Shown: piece by piece, positions 42,096-50,932 of the stretch
How positions within the stretch are numbered: position 1 is the stretch's first letter
How the letters are laid out: each line of letters starts with the position of its first letter
Assembly: GCF_020150815.1 (NCBI RefSeq)
Contig: NZ_CP083723.1
Coordinates: 868,001 to 932,000 of the forward strand
Direction of reading: 5' to 3'
Length of the DNA: 64,000 bases
DNA from: Haloprofundus salilacus
GTDB taxonomy: Archaea > Halobacteriota > Halobacteria > Halobacteriales > Haloferacaceae
Made by a program: the position numbers and the translations under genes
Notes under the pieces: generated by a model
Seen by the model: only the letters and a program-made list of their open reading frames with translations
The model's database searches: none
Told to the model about the DNA's origin: nothing

Positions 42096-43619
42096 TTAGG
42101 CGTTCTGTTCGATCTGTTCGAGCGTCGACTGGAGACTCGACATCGCGTCCTCGGGCGACTTCTGCTGGGCGTACGTGGAGTTGACCTCCGAGGCGATCTG
42201 GTCGGACTGCTGTGACCAGACGGCCGTGACAGGTCGCGGAACGGCGTTCTCACCAGCGACTCGAAGCTGCTCGAGGTAGCGACCGATGACGGGCACTTGC
42301 GCCGCGCGGTCGGAGTTGAGCAGTTCCGGCTTCGGCGGAATCCACCCGAGAATCTCGAACATCTTGAGGTTGAACTCGTCGGTCATCATCGCCTGGATGA
42401 CGGCCGCGGCGGCGTTCTTCTTCTCGGTGCTCGAGTTCGGGTTCAGCGAGATGTGCCAGCCGCCGAGCGCGGCAGACGGACCGCCGGTGCCTTCGTACTC
42501 GGCTTCGTCCGGCGTCACGGCGTACGGAATCGGCATCACGCCGAGGTCCTCGCCGTAGTTCTCCTCCGCGCCGTTCTCGACGATGGAGTACGGCCAGTTA
42601 CGCAGCGCGACGGCGTTGCCGTTGTCGAACGGCGCCTTCGAGGGGTCTTCCTGCCACTGGAGGACGGCCTCGGGCGAAATCCGCTGGTAGCCGTCGAGCG
42701 AGTGCTCGTCGTCCTGTCCGTGGATGAACGTCCGAATCATCCGGATGGACTGCAGGACGGGTTCCTCGTTGACGGTGATCGGTCGGTCGCCGACCGGACC
42801 GAACAGGTTGCTGTGGTCGCCGAAGTACGCGCCGCCCCACCCGGTGATGAACTCGTTGAAGTCACAGCAGGAGAGCCCCTCGTAGGAGGCCGCCTGGAAG
42901 TTGAACCCCATCTGGACGTCGTCGTTCTGCGAGACGACGTCCGCGATCATGTTGTTGAAATCCTTCCACGTCATCGACTCCGTCCCCCAGTTGTTCCCGT
43001 CGGGGTCGTAGCCGGCGTCCGTGACGAGGTCCTTGCGGTACTGAATCGTCGGGAAGTCCGGGAACAGCGGAACCGCGTAGAGGTCGTCAGAGTCGGGGTG
43101 CTTCGCGGTTTCGACACTCGCTCCGAAGTAGTTATCGTTGACCTGCGAAACCATGTCGCTCGGCAGCGACTGGCCGAGGTTCTGAAGCTGGTCGCGGACG
43201 ATGAACGGAATCGTCCACCCGCTGTCGGTCATCAGAAGCGTCGGCTCCTCCTGTCCGGAGTTGAGCCACGTCTGATACTGGTTCTGCCGGTCGTCGGTCA
43301 CCTGTGACCCACCGAGAATGTCGATGGAGATGTTGTCCGGAAGTCCGGCCGAGCGCAGCGCCTCGGTGATGCGGTCGACGTTGTCCGCGACGCGGGAGTC
43401 CGCCGCCCACTGGACGGTGACTTCGTTGTTCACCGAACCGGGGTCTAACTGCTCGCTGGTGTTGTTCCCGCCGCCGTTTCCGTCGCCGCCGTTGTCCTGG
43501 CTCTGGATACATCCGGCCAGTCCGAACGCGACGCCGGAGGCACCGGCCGCCTGCACGAATCGTCGCCGAGATACGCTACTTCGTTGCTTCGCACGGTCGC
43601 GTGAGTCAGCATCAACCAT
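42096..43619 (-). CDS. Extracellular sugar-binding lipoprotein (ABC transporter), Tat-type
   Basis: 507 residues. The N-terminal twin-arginine signal SRRRFVQAAGASGVAFGLAG is followed by the lipobox Cys (LAGC near residue 32), so the protein is exported folded and anchored by lipid. A Gly/Asn/Asp-rich linker (about 36-52) leads to the binding domain, which follows the CUT1 solute-binding pattern (NVDRITEALRSAGLPDNIS and later segments). Substrate is a sugar, glycoside or polyol but not identified here. ATG 43619 has a TATAAATG box at 43648-43655 and a palindrome upstream of it (43669-43685). First gene of the transporter operon. Confidence 0.93.
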   Translation of the reverse strand: MVDADSRDRAKQRSSVSRRRFVQAAGASGVAFGLAGCIQSQDNGGDGNGGGNNTSEQLDPGSVNNEVTVQWAADSRVADNVDRITEALRSAGLPDNISIDILGGSQVTDDRQNQYQTWLNSGQEEPTLLMTDSGWTIPFIVRDQLQNLGQSLPSDMVSQVNDNYFGASVETAKHPDSDDLYAVPLFPDFPTIQYRKDLVTDAGYDPDGNNWGTESMTWKDFNNMIADVVSQNDDVQMGFNFQAASYEGLSCCDFNEFITGWGGAYFGDHSNLFGPVGDRPITVNEEPVLQSIRMIRTFIHGQDDEHSLDGYQRISPEAVLQWQEDPSKAPFDNGNAVALRNWPYSIVENGAEENYGEDLGVMPIPYAVTPDEAEYEGTGGPSAALGGWHISLNPNSSTEKKNAAAAVIQAMMTDEFNLKMFEILGWIPPKPELLNSDRAAQVPVIGRYLEQLRVAGENAVPRPVTAVWSQQSDQIASEVNSTYAQQKSPEDAMSSLQSTLEQIEQNA

Positions 43620-43668
43620 TACAGTTTGTTCTCTTAGCAGAGGACTCATTTATAGCTTCGGCACGGTT

Positions 43669-43685
43669 ACTACGTCCGTTGTAGT
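43669..43685. promoter_or_regulatory. Palindrome ACTAC-N7-GTAGT upstream of the sugar-binding-protein promoter
   Basis: A perfect 5-base inverted repeat with a 7-base spacer (17 bases in all) lies about 14 bases upstream of the TATA box of the transporter operon. Upstream of the BRE/TATA element is where archaeal activators bind. The arms resemble, but do not equal, the TACT-N7-GAGTA site near trmB. The regulator is unknown. Confidence 0.4.
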
Positions 43686-43800
43686 GAATTAACTGTCACG
43701 AGGTTTTCGGTGCGTAGACGGCCTGTATAGACCGTTTTCGATATCGTTAGGCAATCCCATCGTCGAATCAATCTCGGTATTCCGAACGTTATGGAGCCGT

Positions 43801-44787
43801 TCAATTTTTCGTCTCGATCGGCCACTGGGGCGTCTTCGGCGACTCTATCCGTTCTACCTCGTCCGCCGACAGGTTCACGTCGAGCGCACCGACGTTCTCT
43901 TCGAGGTGCTCGACGCTTCGCGGACCGATGATGGGCGCGGTGACCACGGGTTTGTGCAACAGCCACGCGAGGCTCACCTGCGCAGGCGTCGCGTCTTTCT
44001 CGTCGGCGACGGCGCGAATCTCGTCGAGCACCGTCCAGTTCTCCTCGGTGAATCGGTCCTGCGTATACTCGTCGGTGTCCGCTCGCAGTCCCTCCTCGAC
44101 GTCGCCGTCGCGTTCGTACTTCCCGGTCAGAAAGCCGCCCGCCAGCGGCGACCACGGGATGACGCCGACGCCCTCGCCGTCGCAGACCGGCAACAGGTTG
44201 GCCTCTTCGTGGCGGTCGACCGCGTTGTACTCCGGTTGCATGCAGGTGAAACGCTCGTACTCCTCGATGTCGCTCGTGTACAGCGCCTTCGTGAACTGGT
44301 ACGATGTCATCGTGCTCGCGCCGATGTAGCGGACTTTACCCGTCTCGACGAGGTGACTCAGTGCAGAAAGGGTCTCCTCGATGGGCGTCTCGTCGTCCCA
44401 GCGGTGAATCTGATAGAGGTCGATGTAGTCGGTTCCCAACCGCTCGAGACTCGCCTCGGCCTGGTCGAGGATATGTTTCCGCGAGAGACCCTGCCCGTTC
44501 GGGTAGTCGCCCATCTCGCCGTACACCTTGGTGGCGACGACCAACTCGTCGCGGTTGCGGCCCTCGATAGCCTTCCCGACGATCTCCTCGCTCTCGCCGC
44601 GCGAGTAGACGTTCGCCGTGTCGAGGAAGTTGATGCCGAGATCGAGCGCTCGGTGGATGAGTTCGATGCTCGCCTCCTCGTCGTTCATCATCCACTCCGC
44701 GCCCGACCCGAAGTTCATACAGCCTAGGCAGAACCGCGACACCTCCAAACCGGTGTCGCCGAGTTTCGTATACTCCATCTCCGTCAT
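43801..44787 (-). CDS. Aldo/keto reductase
   Basis: 328 residues, a TIM-barrel NADPH oxidoreductase of cytoplasm. The catalytic tetrad is visible: Asp and Tyr of FLDTANVYSRGESEE (near 54-68), Lys of ELVVATKVYGEMG and His of YQIHRWDDETP. VIPWSPLAGGFLTGKY (about 204-219) is the nucleotide- and substrate-contact segment of the YhdN/Tas subgroup. Substrate could be a sugar aldehyde given the neighbouring sugar genes. It is the first gene on the trmB side of the island and shares its strand with the transporter operon, but ends 181 bases before that operon's first start. Its promoter CTTTTCCC is about 25 bases upstream. Confidence 0.9.
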   Translation of the reverse strand: MTEMEYTKLGDTGLEVSRFCLGCMNFGSGAEWMMNDEEASIELIHRALDLGINFLDTANVYSRGESEEIVGKAIEGRNRDELVVATKVYGEMGDYPNGQGLSRKHILDQAEASLERLGTDYIDLYQIHRWDDETPIEETLSALSHLVETGKVRYIGASTMTSYQFTKALYTSDIEEYERFTCMQPEYNAVDRHEEANLLPVCDGEGVGVIPWSPLAGGFLTGKYERDGDVEEGLRADTDEYTQDRFTEENWTVLDEIRAVADEKDATPAQVSLAWLLHKPVVTAPIIGPRSVEHLEENVGALDVNLSADEVERIESPKTPQWPIETKN

Positions 44788-44888
44788 ACGTGACCTTCAA
44801 CGACGGACGGGAAAAGTGTGGAGGCGGCGGCGAGGTACAAACCGACCGCGGCAGAACCCTCAAGTCACCCCGGCGACCACTCACGGGC

Positions 44889-45770
44889 ATGTCACTGCTC
44901 GACACCGTTCGGCGACCCGAGTACACCGGTGAACGTCGCTGTTGGCCGTGTACGGCGGTCAACGCGGCGATCATCGCGCTCGTCTGTCTGCTGCTCGCTC
45001 CGTTCTCCTACGGTTTCTCGCTCGTCGTCGGCGCTGTCGGCGTCGGTCTCGTCTATCTGCGGGGTTACGCGGTCCCGTACACCCCGGCCTTCGCGCCGAA
45101 ACTCGTTTCTCGCCTCCCGGTCGACTTTGGACCGAAGTACGCCGTCGGCGACGGTAACGGCGGCAGCGGCAGTCTCGGCGACGTCGGACGCGATGGCGAC
45201 GGCAACGCCACCGACACCACCGACGACGACACCGGCGATGACGATACCGACGCTCGCCGCTCTGACACGTTGACGGAGGGCAAACTCGACGGCGAGGCGC
45301 TCGTTCGCGAACTCTGCGCGGCAGGTGTGTTCGCCGACAGCGACGAACTCTACCTCACGGACGCGTTCGTCGACGAGTGGACGGCCGAGATGAGCAACCT
45401 CCGCGCCAGCGACCGTGAGACGCTCGCCGCGGCCGCCGCCGACGCGATGCCCGCGGGGGCGACGTGGGAACTCGACGACGAGTGGGTCGTCCTTGAAAGC
45501 GACGGCGCAAAGACGTGGCTCTCGGAGTCGGTGGCGACTGCGGAGACGGCCGTCGTTCGCTCGTTGCGGTCGCGGGGCGTCGACGACGCCGTCGCCGCGC
45601 ACGCGGCGAATCCACTTCGGATGTTCCTCCCGGAGTGTCCGGTCTGCGGCGGAGTGGTCGAAGAAACGACGGTGAGAAACTGCTGCGGCGGGACGATGGG
45701 CGTCTACGATTCACCGGATATCGAGGTGCTGGCCTGCAAGGAGTGCGACGAACTGCTGTACGAGTTCTAA
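44889..45770 (+). CDS. Membrane-anchored zinc-ribbon protein of unknown function
   Basis: 293 residues. MSLLDTVRRPEYTGERRCWPCTAVN precedes two hydrophobic helices (about 27-45 and 47-60). Next comes an acidic Gly/Asp/Thr-rich linker (about 98-125), then a soluble alpha/beta domain (about 130-240), and a C-terminal cysteine cluster: CPVCGG, NCCGG and CKEC, a likely zinc site. The front Cys pair (C18, C21) could also bind metal. I recall the sequence start as a haloarchaeal conserved family but cannot name a function. Start ATG 44889 is chosen from that family's N terminus; upstream frame is open. Confidence 0.75.
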   Translation: MSLLDTVRRPEYTGERRCWPCTAVNAAIIALVCLLLAPFSYGFSLVVGAVGVGLVYLRGYAVPYTPAFAPKLVSRLPVDFGPKYAVGDGNGGSGSLGDVGRDGDGNATDTTDDDTGDDDTDARRSDTLTEGKLDGEALVRELCAAGVFADSDELYLTDAFVDEWTAEMSNLRASDRETLAAAAADAMPAGATWELDDEWVVLESDGAKTWLSESVATAETAVVRSLRSRGVDDAVAAHAANPLRMFLPECPVCGGVVEETTVRNCCGGTMGVYDSPDIEVLACKECDELLYEF

Positions 45771-45799
45771 ACCGGCCGAAACTCTCCACCGCTACTTCG

Positions 45800-46891
45800 T
45801 CAGTCGTCGGCGCGACGCTGTGCGCCGTCGCGAAGTCGGTCGGCGCGGCCCGGCGGTTCCTCGCGGCCGATGCGGATCTCTTGGCCCTCGATATCTTCGA
45901 GTGCCGCGACCAACCCGCCGACGCGGATAGTGCCGTCGTCGGTCTCGACGACGAGCGACGCGACTTCCTCGGTGTCCTCGAACGCGAGGTCGACGACTTT
46001 CCCTTCGGCGACGATGGGGTCGCCCGTCTCGATGTCACGGCCTTCGACAGTGGCATAGAAGTCGCCGTCGAGGTCGCGGATATCCTTCACCGCGCGACGA
46101 ATCGAGGCGTAGCGCCGGGGGAACGGTCGGTCTTTGCCACCGGCGGCGAGTGTGTCGGCGGTGGTCCAGAGGACGGTCCCGAAGAAGCCCGAGACCAGAA
46201 AGCCGAGCGCCGAACGGTTGAAGATGACGCCGTAGCGGTCGCGGTCGTCGCGGAGGGCGTCCTGCGTCGCGTAGATGGAGTACTCGCCGTCAGCGACGGC
46301 CAGCACGGGCGTCGTGATGCCGCGGCGACTTCGAGCGATGGTGCAGACGTCCATGTAGTCGAACTCTGCGGGGTCGGGTGCTTGTGAGGCGGGCGTAACT
46401 AGGAGGTCGATGCTGACGCCGTCGTTCGTTGCCTCGACCAGGTCGTCGTGGAAGCGCTGCAGCAGGTCGGGCGTGAGCGAGAGCACGAGTTCGAACTCCG
46501 CGGTGTCGATGATCTCCTCGATGTAACGGAGAATCGTCGACCGGGATTTAACGAGCGAGACGGCCTCCGTCTCGCGAGCCGGTGCGGTGTAGCGCGCGCC
46601 GAGTTCTTCGACCATCTCGGTGAAGGAACTCCGGAAGTTGCCGAAGGCGTTCTCGGGGTCGACGGCGACGATCTTCATCGGCCGCGACTCGCGGAGTTCG
46701 ACGAGGCCCCGGTCGGCGAGGCTCCGAACCGTGTCGTACACCCGCGGTTGCGGGATGTCGGTCCGGTCGGCGATTTCGCTCGCGGTCAGTTGTCCGTGTT
46801 CTAAGACGGCGAGATACGCGTCTATCTCGTACTCGCCGAGGTTGAAGCGCTCGCCGACGCGCTCCATCGTGAGTCGAAGGTCATCGACCAT
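45800..46891 (-). CDS. trmB: TrmB-family sugar-responsive transcription regulator
   Basis: 363 residues. The N-terminal winged HTH (about 10-80; [27 protein letters not shown] in two parts, with [16 protein letters not shown] recognition helix) is followed by a helical spacer and a TrmB sugar-binding C-terminal domain (about 120-340, including [19 protein letters not shown]). In haloarchaea TrmB controls gluconeogenesis, glycolysis and uptake genes in response to glucose. The gene sits next to a CUT1 sugar operon, as I recall for Haloferax trmB. Its own promoter has a TACT-N7-GAGTA operator (46925-46940). Ortholog status is likely but not proven without a tree. Confidence 0.82.
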   Translation of the reverse strand: MVDDLRLTMERVGERFNLGEYEIDAYLAVLEHGQLTASEIADRTDIPQPRVYDTVRSLADRGLVELRESRPMKIVAVDPENAFGNFRSSFTEMVEELGARYTAPARETEAVSLVKSRSTILRYIEEIIDTAEFELVLSLTPDLLQRFHDDLVEATNDGVSIDLLVTPASQAPDPAEFDYMDVCTIARSRRGITTPVLAVADGEYSIYATQDALRDDRDRYGVIFNRSALGFLVSGFFGTVLWTTADTLAAGGKDRPFPRRYASIRRAVKDIRDLDGDFYATVEGRDIETGDPIVAEGKVVDLAFEDTEEVASLVVETDDGTIRVGGLVAALEDIEGQEIRIGREEPPGRADRLRDGAQRRADD

Positions 46892-46924
46892 GATAGTTCG
46901 ACCTCACTCCGCACGTAAGAGATT

Positions 46925-46940
46925 TACTATAGCACGAGTA
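46925..46940. promoter_or_regulatory. TrmB-type operator on the trmB promoter
   Basis: TACT, seven bases, GAGTA at 46925-46940. The sequence matches the haloarchaeal TrmB motif TACT-N7/8-GAGTA as I know it from Halobacterium. On the minus strand it overlaps the TATA-like TATAGTAA, and the start codon at 46891 lies about 35 bases downstream. An operator on the TATA box implies autorepression. Confidence 0.6.
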
Positions 46941-47028
46941 GCACGCAGTTCCGAAAACACGTTGTTACAGGTAGGTGAACGTTCGGCGCACCTATTCATC
47001 AACGTTCTGGTCCAGGGCCGCCGGGGCG

Positions 47029-47766
47029 CTACATGTACATTCGGTCCTCGGCCGAATCCCCTTCGCGCGCCTCGATTCGCTCGGCGAGTTCGCCGTAGTA
47101 CTGTTCGACGCGCCCGGCGAACTCCTCTAGCGGACCCGTCTCGACGCCGAGGTCGTACACGGCGTCGACGGTGTTAATAAGTCGCAAGGCGGCCTCCACG
47201 TCCGGCACCTGCGCGTGGACCGGCGTGACGTAGACGCAGACGCCGAGCGACGAGGAGAGACCGCGTTCGACGAACGCCGCGTTCGTCCCGTCGAGGAAGC
47301 CGTTGCCCATCGGCGGGACGTCCGCTTCGGTCAACCGGGACTCGCGGTAGTCGTCGGTGGCGATGTAGAACGTGCGGTGCTGCCCGGGACCGTGCGGAAC
47401 CGGCACCCCCGAGAGGATGGCGACTTCCTCGACGCCGGCGGTCTCCGTCCAGTCGAGAATCGCGTCCGAGAACGTCTTACCGGCCGCCGCCGGGACGAAC
47501 AGTTCGCTGACGAGGACCGTCAAGTCGAGGTCTGGCCGGGAGAACAGTCGCGTGTGGTGTCGCGGACGGCCGTTCTCGAACGGCGTGATGGCGGGGAGAC
47601 CGTCGGCGGTGATGTGGCCTCGCTCCTCCAGTTCGAGGTGGTCGACGAGGTAGTCGACGGCGGTGAGTCCGGCGAGGCCGAACGTCGAGAAGCCGGCGAG
47701 AAGCGTGTCGCTGGGGTCGGTGTCGTGCGAGACGTGAAAATCGTAGGGGAGTCGCGAAGCGGACAT
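47029..47766 (-). CDS. PAC2-family (proteasome assembly chaperone homologue) protein
   Basis: 245 residues. LLAGFSTFGLAGLTAVDYLVDHLELEERGHI (in parts: LLAGFSTFGLAGLTAVDYL and DHLELEERGHI) is the family start, with a Gly-rich loop after the first strand; RLFSRPDLDLTVLVSELFVP and VEEVAILSGVP follow; the C-terminal half is helical with an acidic end. The PAC2 fold is shared by eukaryotic proteasome assembly chaperones, and haloarchaeal homologues have been linked to ATP-dependent proteasome assembly or related functions. A CGCTAAACC element is about 27 bases upstream. It lies between trmB and the mscS gene, divergent from the latter. Confidence 0.85.
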   Translation of the reverse strand: MSASRLPYDFHVSHDTDPSDTLLAGFSTFGLAGLTAVDYLVDHLELEERGHITADGLPAITPFENGRPRHHTRLFSRPDLDLTVLVSELFVPAAAGKTFSDAILDWTETAGVEEVAILSGVPVPHGPGQHRTFYIATDDYRESRLTEADVPPMGNGFLDGTNAAFVERGLSSSLGVCVYVTPVHAQVPDVEAALRLINTVDAVYDLGVETGPLEEFAGRVEQYYGELAERIEAREGDSAEDRMYM

Positions 47767-47891
47767 ACTCGACCTACTATCGGCGGGGGTTTAGCGGTTC
47801 GCCGTTGACTCGGTCGGTTCGGAAGGTCGGTCTGAGGCGCGGGACCGACGGAGGAAAACGCTTTTTCACGTAGCCTGAGTCACCTTGGGCA

Positions 47892-48953
47892 ATGACGTCG
47901 GGTCGAGTATCGACGATTCTGTGGGTCGCCCTCCAGCAGACGCCGACTACGACCCCGGACGAATCCGAGTCGACGGCGGAGGGTCTCGGGAAGTTCCTCG
48001 CGAGTCTCGTCCCCGAGTGGATACAGCAGTTACCGGGCTGGCGGTTCGCGCTCGCGCTGCTCATCTTAGTGGCCGGCGTCTACCTCTCGAAACTCGTCGT
48101 TCGACTGCTCGGCCGTCCTGTCGCGAAGCGGTTCGCGCGCCAGAGTGTCGCACAGATAGTGCTCTCGGGCATCCGAATCGCCGTCGTCCTCCTCTCGATG
48201 TTCGTGGCACTCGGCGCGTACAACGTCACCTTTCCCGACATCTTCGTCTTCGGGACGGTGTTTACGGCGGTGGTGGGTATCGTCCTCGCGCCCATCATCG
48301 GCAGCGTCATCAACGGCCTGTTCGTCCTCGCCGACCAGCCGTACGAGATCGGCGATATGGTAGAACTGGATACCGGCGAGCGGGGGTTCGTCGAAGAGAT
48401 CACGATTCGGTACACGAAGATGTTCACCCTCGACAACTCCTTCCTCGTCCTCCCGAACTCCTCGATCCGCGAACGCGACGTAGTCAACTACTCTGCGGAG
48501 GACGAGCGGTCGCGTCTCACGCTCCACATCCTCGTCACGTACGAATCCGACATCGAGACGGCGCGACGGCTCATCGAGCGGGCGGCGCAGAACTGCGACG
48601 ATGTCATCGAGGGCGGTCCAGCCATCCGCATCGGCAGCGCCCGCTACCCGGCGAAGCCGACGTGTTACCTCGACGAGTACGCCGATCACGGTATCCTCCT
48701 CACGCTCCGCTACTGGGCGAAGCAGCCGTACAAGATGCTCACTGTCCGCTCGAAGATCCAGACGCGTATCAAGACGCTGTTCGAGGAGTCCGACGCGACG
48801 CTGGAGTTCGCCTACCCGCACCAGCACCTCATCTTCGACGAGACCAGCGGCACCGCGAGCGTGAGCTTCAACGGCGAAAGCTGGGACGACGTGGTTCCCG
48901 ACGACGGCGAGCGCGTCGCGAACGCCGACGACCCTTCACGACGGAACACCTGA
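47892..48953 (+). CDS. MscS-family mechanosensitive channel
   Basis: 353 residues. An N-terminal hydrophilic segment, then three to four helices (about 50-75, 85-105, 115-145). The pore-lining helix is followed by the MscS signature GIVLAPIIGSVINGLFVLADQPYEIGDMVEL (in parts: GIVLAPIIGSVINGLFVLAD and QPYEIGDMVEL) near 140-170, then the beta domain (YTKMFTLDNSFLVLPNSSIRERDVVNYS) and the alpha/beta C-terminal domain. Small-conductance channels relieve osmotic pressure, relevant to a halophile. A GCTTTTTCACG element at about 47858-47868 supports a leaderless ATG at 47892. Ends nine bases before the convergent YcaO gene. Confidence 0.9.
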   Translation: MTSGRVSTILWVALQQTPTTTPDESESTAEGLGKFLASLVPEWIQQLPGWRFALALLILVAGVYLSKLVVRLLGRPVAKRFARQSVAQIVLSGIRIAVVLLSMFVALGAYNVTFPDIFVFGTVFTAVVGIVLAPIIGSVINGLFVLADQPYEIGDMVELDTGERGFVEEITIRYTKMFTLDNSFLVLPNSSIRERDVVNYSAEDERSRLTLHILVTYESDIETARRLIERAAQNCDDVIEGGPAIRIGSARYPAKPTCYLDEYADHGILLTLRYWAKQPYKMLTVRSKIQTRIKTLFEESDATLEFAYPHQHLIFDETSGTASVSFNGESWDDVVPDDGERVANADDPSRRNT

Positions 48954-48962
48954 CTCTCGAAG

Positions 48963-50699
48963 CTACGGATACGGATGGAACGGCGCGTCCAATCGAGGCT
49001 CGAACCCGAGGTCCGCCGGGACCCGACGCGCCCGCTCGCCGAAGAACGCCTCGCCCGTGAAGAGCGGTTGCGCCTCCGGCACGACAACCCGAACCGCCTC
49101 GAACCCGAGCGCCGCCACGTCCGGCGTCGTGACGCGCGCTGCGTACGTCCCCAGACCGGCGGCCGACGCCCGCGAGACGACGGTTTCGAGTTCCTCGGTT
49201 CCCGATAGCTCCGCCGTCCCCACGTCGGCGGCGCGGACCCGGCCGGTCGAGTCGACGAACCGACGCGCCGCCCGCGGGAAGTCGGCGTACTCGCCGATGG
49301 CACCGCTCTCCCCGGCCGCTCGTTCGGGACCCATCGCTCGAAGTTCCGTCCAGTTCTGCAGCGCCTCCGCCAGCGCCGAGCGAGCGGCCGCCGCCGCATC
49401 GAGATTCGCCCCGGAGCCGACGGCGAACTGCGGCCACGTCGCCTCCTCGATCTCGCCGCCGCGGTGGACCGCGACGGCAACGACGGGGACGTCCACGTCC
49501 TGCGTCACGAGGAGCGGCGTCACCGACAGCGATTCAGCGCGCGCGCGACCGACTAACGTCTCGAACCCCTCGTCGTCGACGACGAGTTCCAGCGGATCGA
49601 ACGTTGAGTACCACGCGAGCATCGTCGCGTCGCGTTCGAGCGTCTCGTAGAGACCCGACAAGCAGGCTTCGACGGTAGAGTTTCCGAGACCGAGACCGGT
49701 CGTGATGGCCGGTTTGTGGCGTTCGGTCGGCGGCGGGAACTGGACGAACTCAGCGGGGAGCGAGACGCGCTCTCGCGAATCGAGATCGACCCCTTCGGCC
49801 CACGGGATCGACTCGTCTCGACCCGCCGTCTCCCACCCGTCGGGGCGGACGAACCGCCGCGGCGACACCGGATTCGCGCGGTTCGTCTCCGAGGCGGTGA
49901 CGAACTCACCGTTCCGATAGACGCCCGCGCAGTACCGCTCCAGCGCCTCGCCGAGCGCCTTCATGAACGCCGGGTTCCAGTCGGCGTCTACGCCCGCGGC
50001 GAACTCGGCGGCGCGGGCATCGGAGAACACGGTCGTGTCGGCGGTCTGCGCAAAGTAGTATGGTACCGGAAACGACTCGCGTTCGCCGACGGTCCGAACG
50101 ATGCCTACCCGGTCGTCGAGCGCTCGCTCCGCGCGCGCGAGCGAGTCGTCGAGGTCGGCGTCGCGGTGGTCGAGCGCGAACGTCTGGTCGCGGGCGGCGT
50201 TCGACGGCCCGGACGCGTGGCACTCGCACCCCGGAACCGGGTGGAACTCCCGCTCGGGACCGGGAACTTCGACGACGGTGCCCGCGAGGCTCTCGCTGGA
50301 GAGCAGGGCGACGGCGCGACGCCCGGCGACGGCCCCGGCGAGTCGGACCGCCGCTCTGTCGCCGTGCGGCCGGTCGGCCGCCTCGTCGTCATCGAGGTTC
50401 GAGGCGACGCGCGCGCGGAGACAGCGAAAACAGCCGGAGTCGGCGGCGAAAACGGAGACCGATGCGTCGAGCGCCGAGAGCGGGTGCCCGCCGACGCCCC
50501 CGATTTCGACAGCGACCCAGCGGTTGGCGACGTCGTTCGCCTGGGCGAACGCGTCGCTTCCGGCGGGGGCGACGACGACGCCGAGCGCGAAGTCGGCGAG
50601 GCCACCGGGCGTCGTCTCCGAGACCTGTGCATCGATATCTGCGAACGCGGCGCGAACAGACTCCGCGGCGGGACCCGACCCGACGAGACCGGCGTGCAT
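48963..50699 (-). CDS. YcaO-domain protein with an N-terminal E1-like domain
   Basis: 578 residues. The second half (about 195-578) is a YcaO domain: KALGEALERYCAG at 247-259, GLGLGNSTVEACLSGLYETLERDA at 335-358, and RSALAEALQNWTELRA further on, the ATP- and Mg-binding elements of YcaO enzymes. The first half (about 1-165) resembles the ThiF/E1-like partner of azoline-forming cyclodehydratases, with Cys pairs at 90/93 (CFRC) and 158/160 (CECH) suggesting a zinc site. The C terminus is PFHPYP, a relaxed form of the PxPxP tail of TOMM YcaOs. YcaO enzymes install azoles or thioamides or modify ribosomal proteins. No obvious precursor peptide or dehydrogenase gene is adjacent. Confidence 0.88.
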   Translation of the reverse strand: MHAGLVGSGPAAESVRAAFADIDAQVSETTPGGLADFALGVVVAPAGSDAFAQANDVANRWVAVEIGGVGGHPLSALDASVSVFAADSGCFRCLRARVASNLDDDEAADRPHGDRAAVRLAGAVAGRRAVALLSSESLAGTVVEVPGPEREFHPVPGCECHASGPSNAARDQTFALDHRDADLDDSLARAERALDDRVGIVRTVGERESFPVPYYFAQTADTTVFSDARAAEFAAGVDADWNPAFMKALGEALERYCAGVYRNGEFVTASETNRANPVSPRRFVRPDGWETAGRDESIPWAEGVDLDSRERVSLPAEFVQFPPPTERHKPAITTGLGLGNSTVEACLSGLYETLERDATMLAWYSTFDPLELVVDDEGFETLVGRARAESLSVTPLLVTQDVDVPVVAVAVHRGGEIEEATWPQFAVGSGANLDAAAAARSALAEALQNWTELRAMGPERAAGESGAIGEYADFPRAARRFVDSTGRVRAADVGTAELSGTEELETVVSRASAAGLGTYAARVTTPDVAALGFEAVRVVVPEAQPLFTGEAFFGERARRVPADLGFEPRLDAPFHPYP

Positions 50700-50832
50700 G
50701 CGTCGGAAGAGGGACGAAGGGGAAGAAAAGGCGTCGTTCGAAGCGTCAATGCGACGCGGCTACCGCCCGTCGACGTACTCGGTTCGCCGTCGCGGAGGCG
50801 GTGCAGTCGCTATCGGCGTAAGTGCCACAGTA

Positions 50833-50870
50833 CCGCGTGCGAGGCCCTCGACCGAGCACGCGGCTTTTTT
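50833..50870 (+). terminator. Stem-loop followed by T run, orphan intrinsic-terminator-like structure
   Basis: CCGCGTGC (50833-50840) and GCACGCGG (50856-50863) form a perfect 8-base stem, with a smaller GAG/CTC stem in the loop, followed by C and six T residues (50865-50870) on the plus strand. No plus-strand gene ends here: the region is between the starts and ends of two minus-strand genes (YcaO and TbsP). It may end an unannotated small RNA or act as a barrier to antisense transcription. Confidence 0.4.
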
Positions 50871-50932
50871 GGTGCAGATTTTTGCGCCGAGCGAGTCGCG
50901 CGAAGCGCGGCCCCGAGGCGGAAAAAGGTGCG

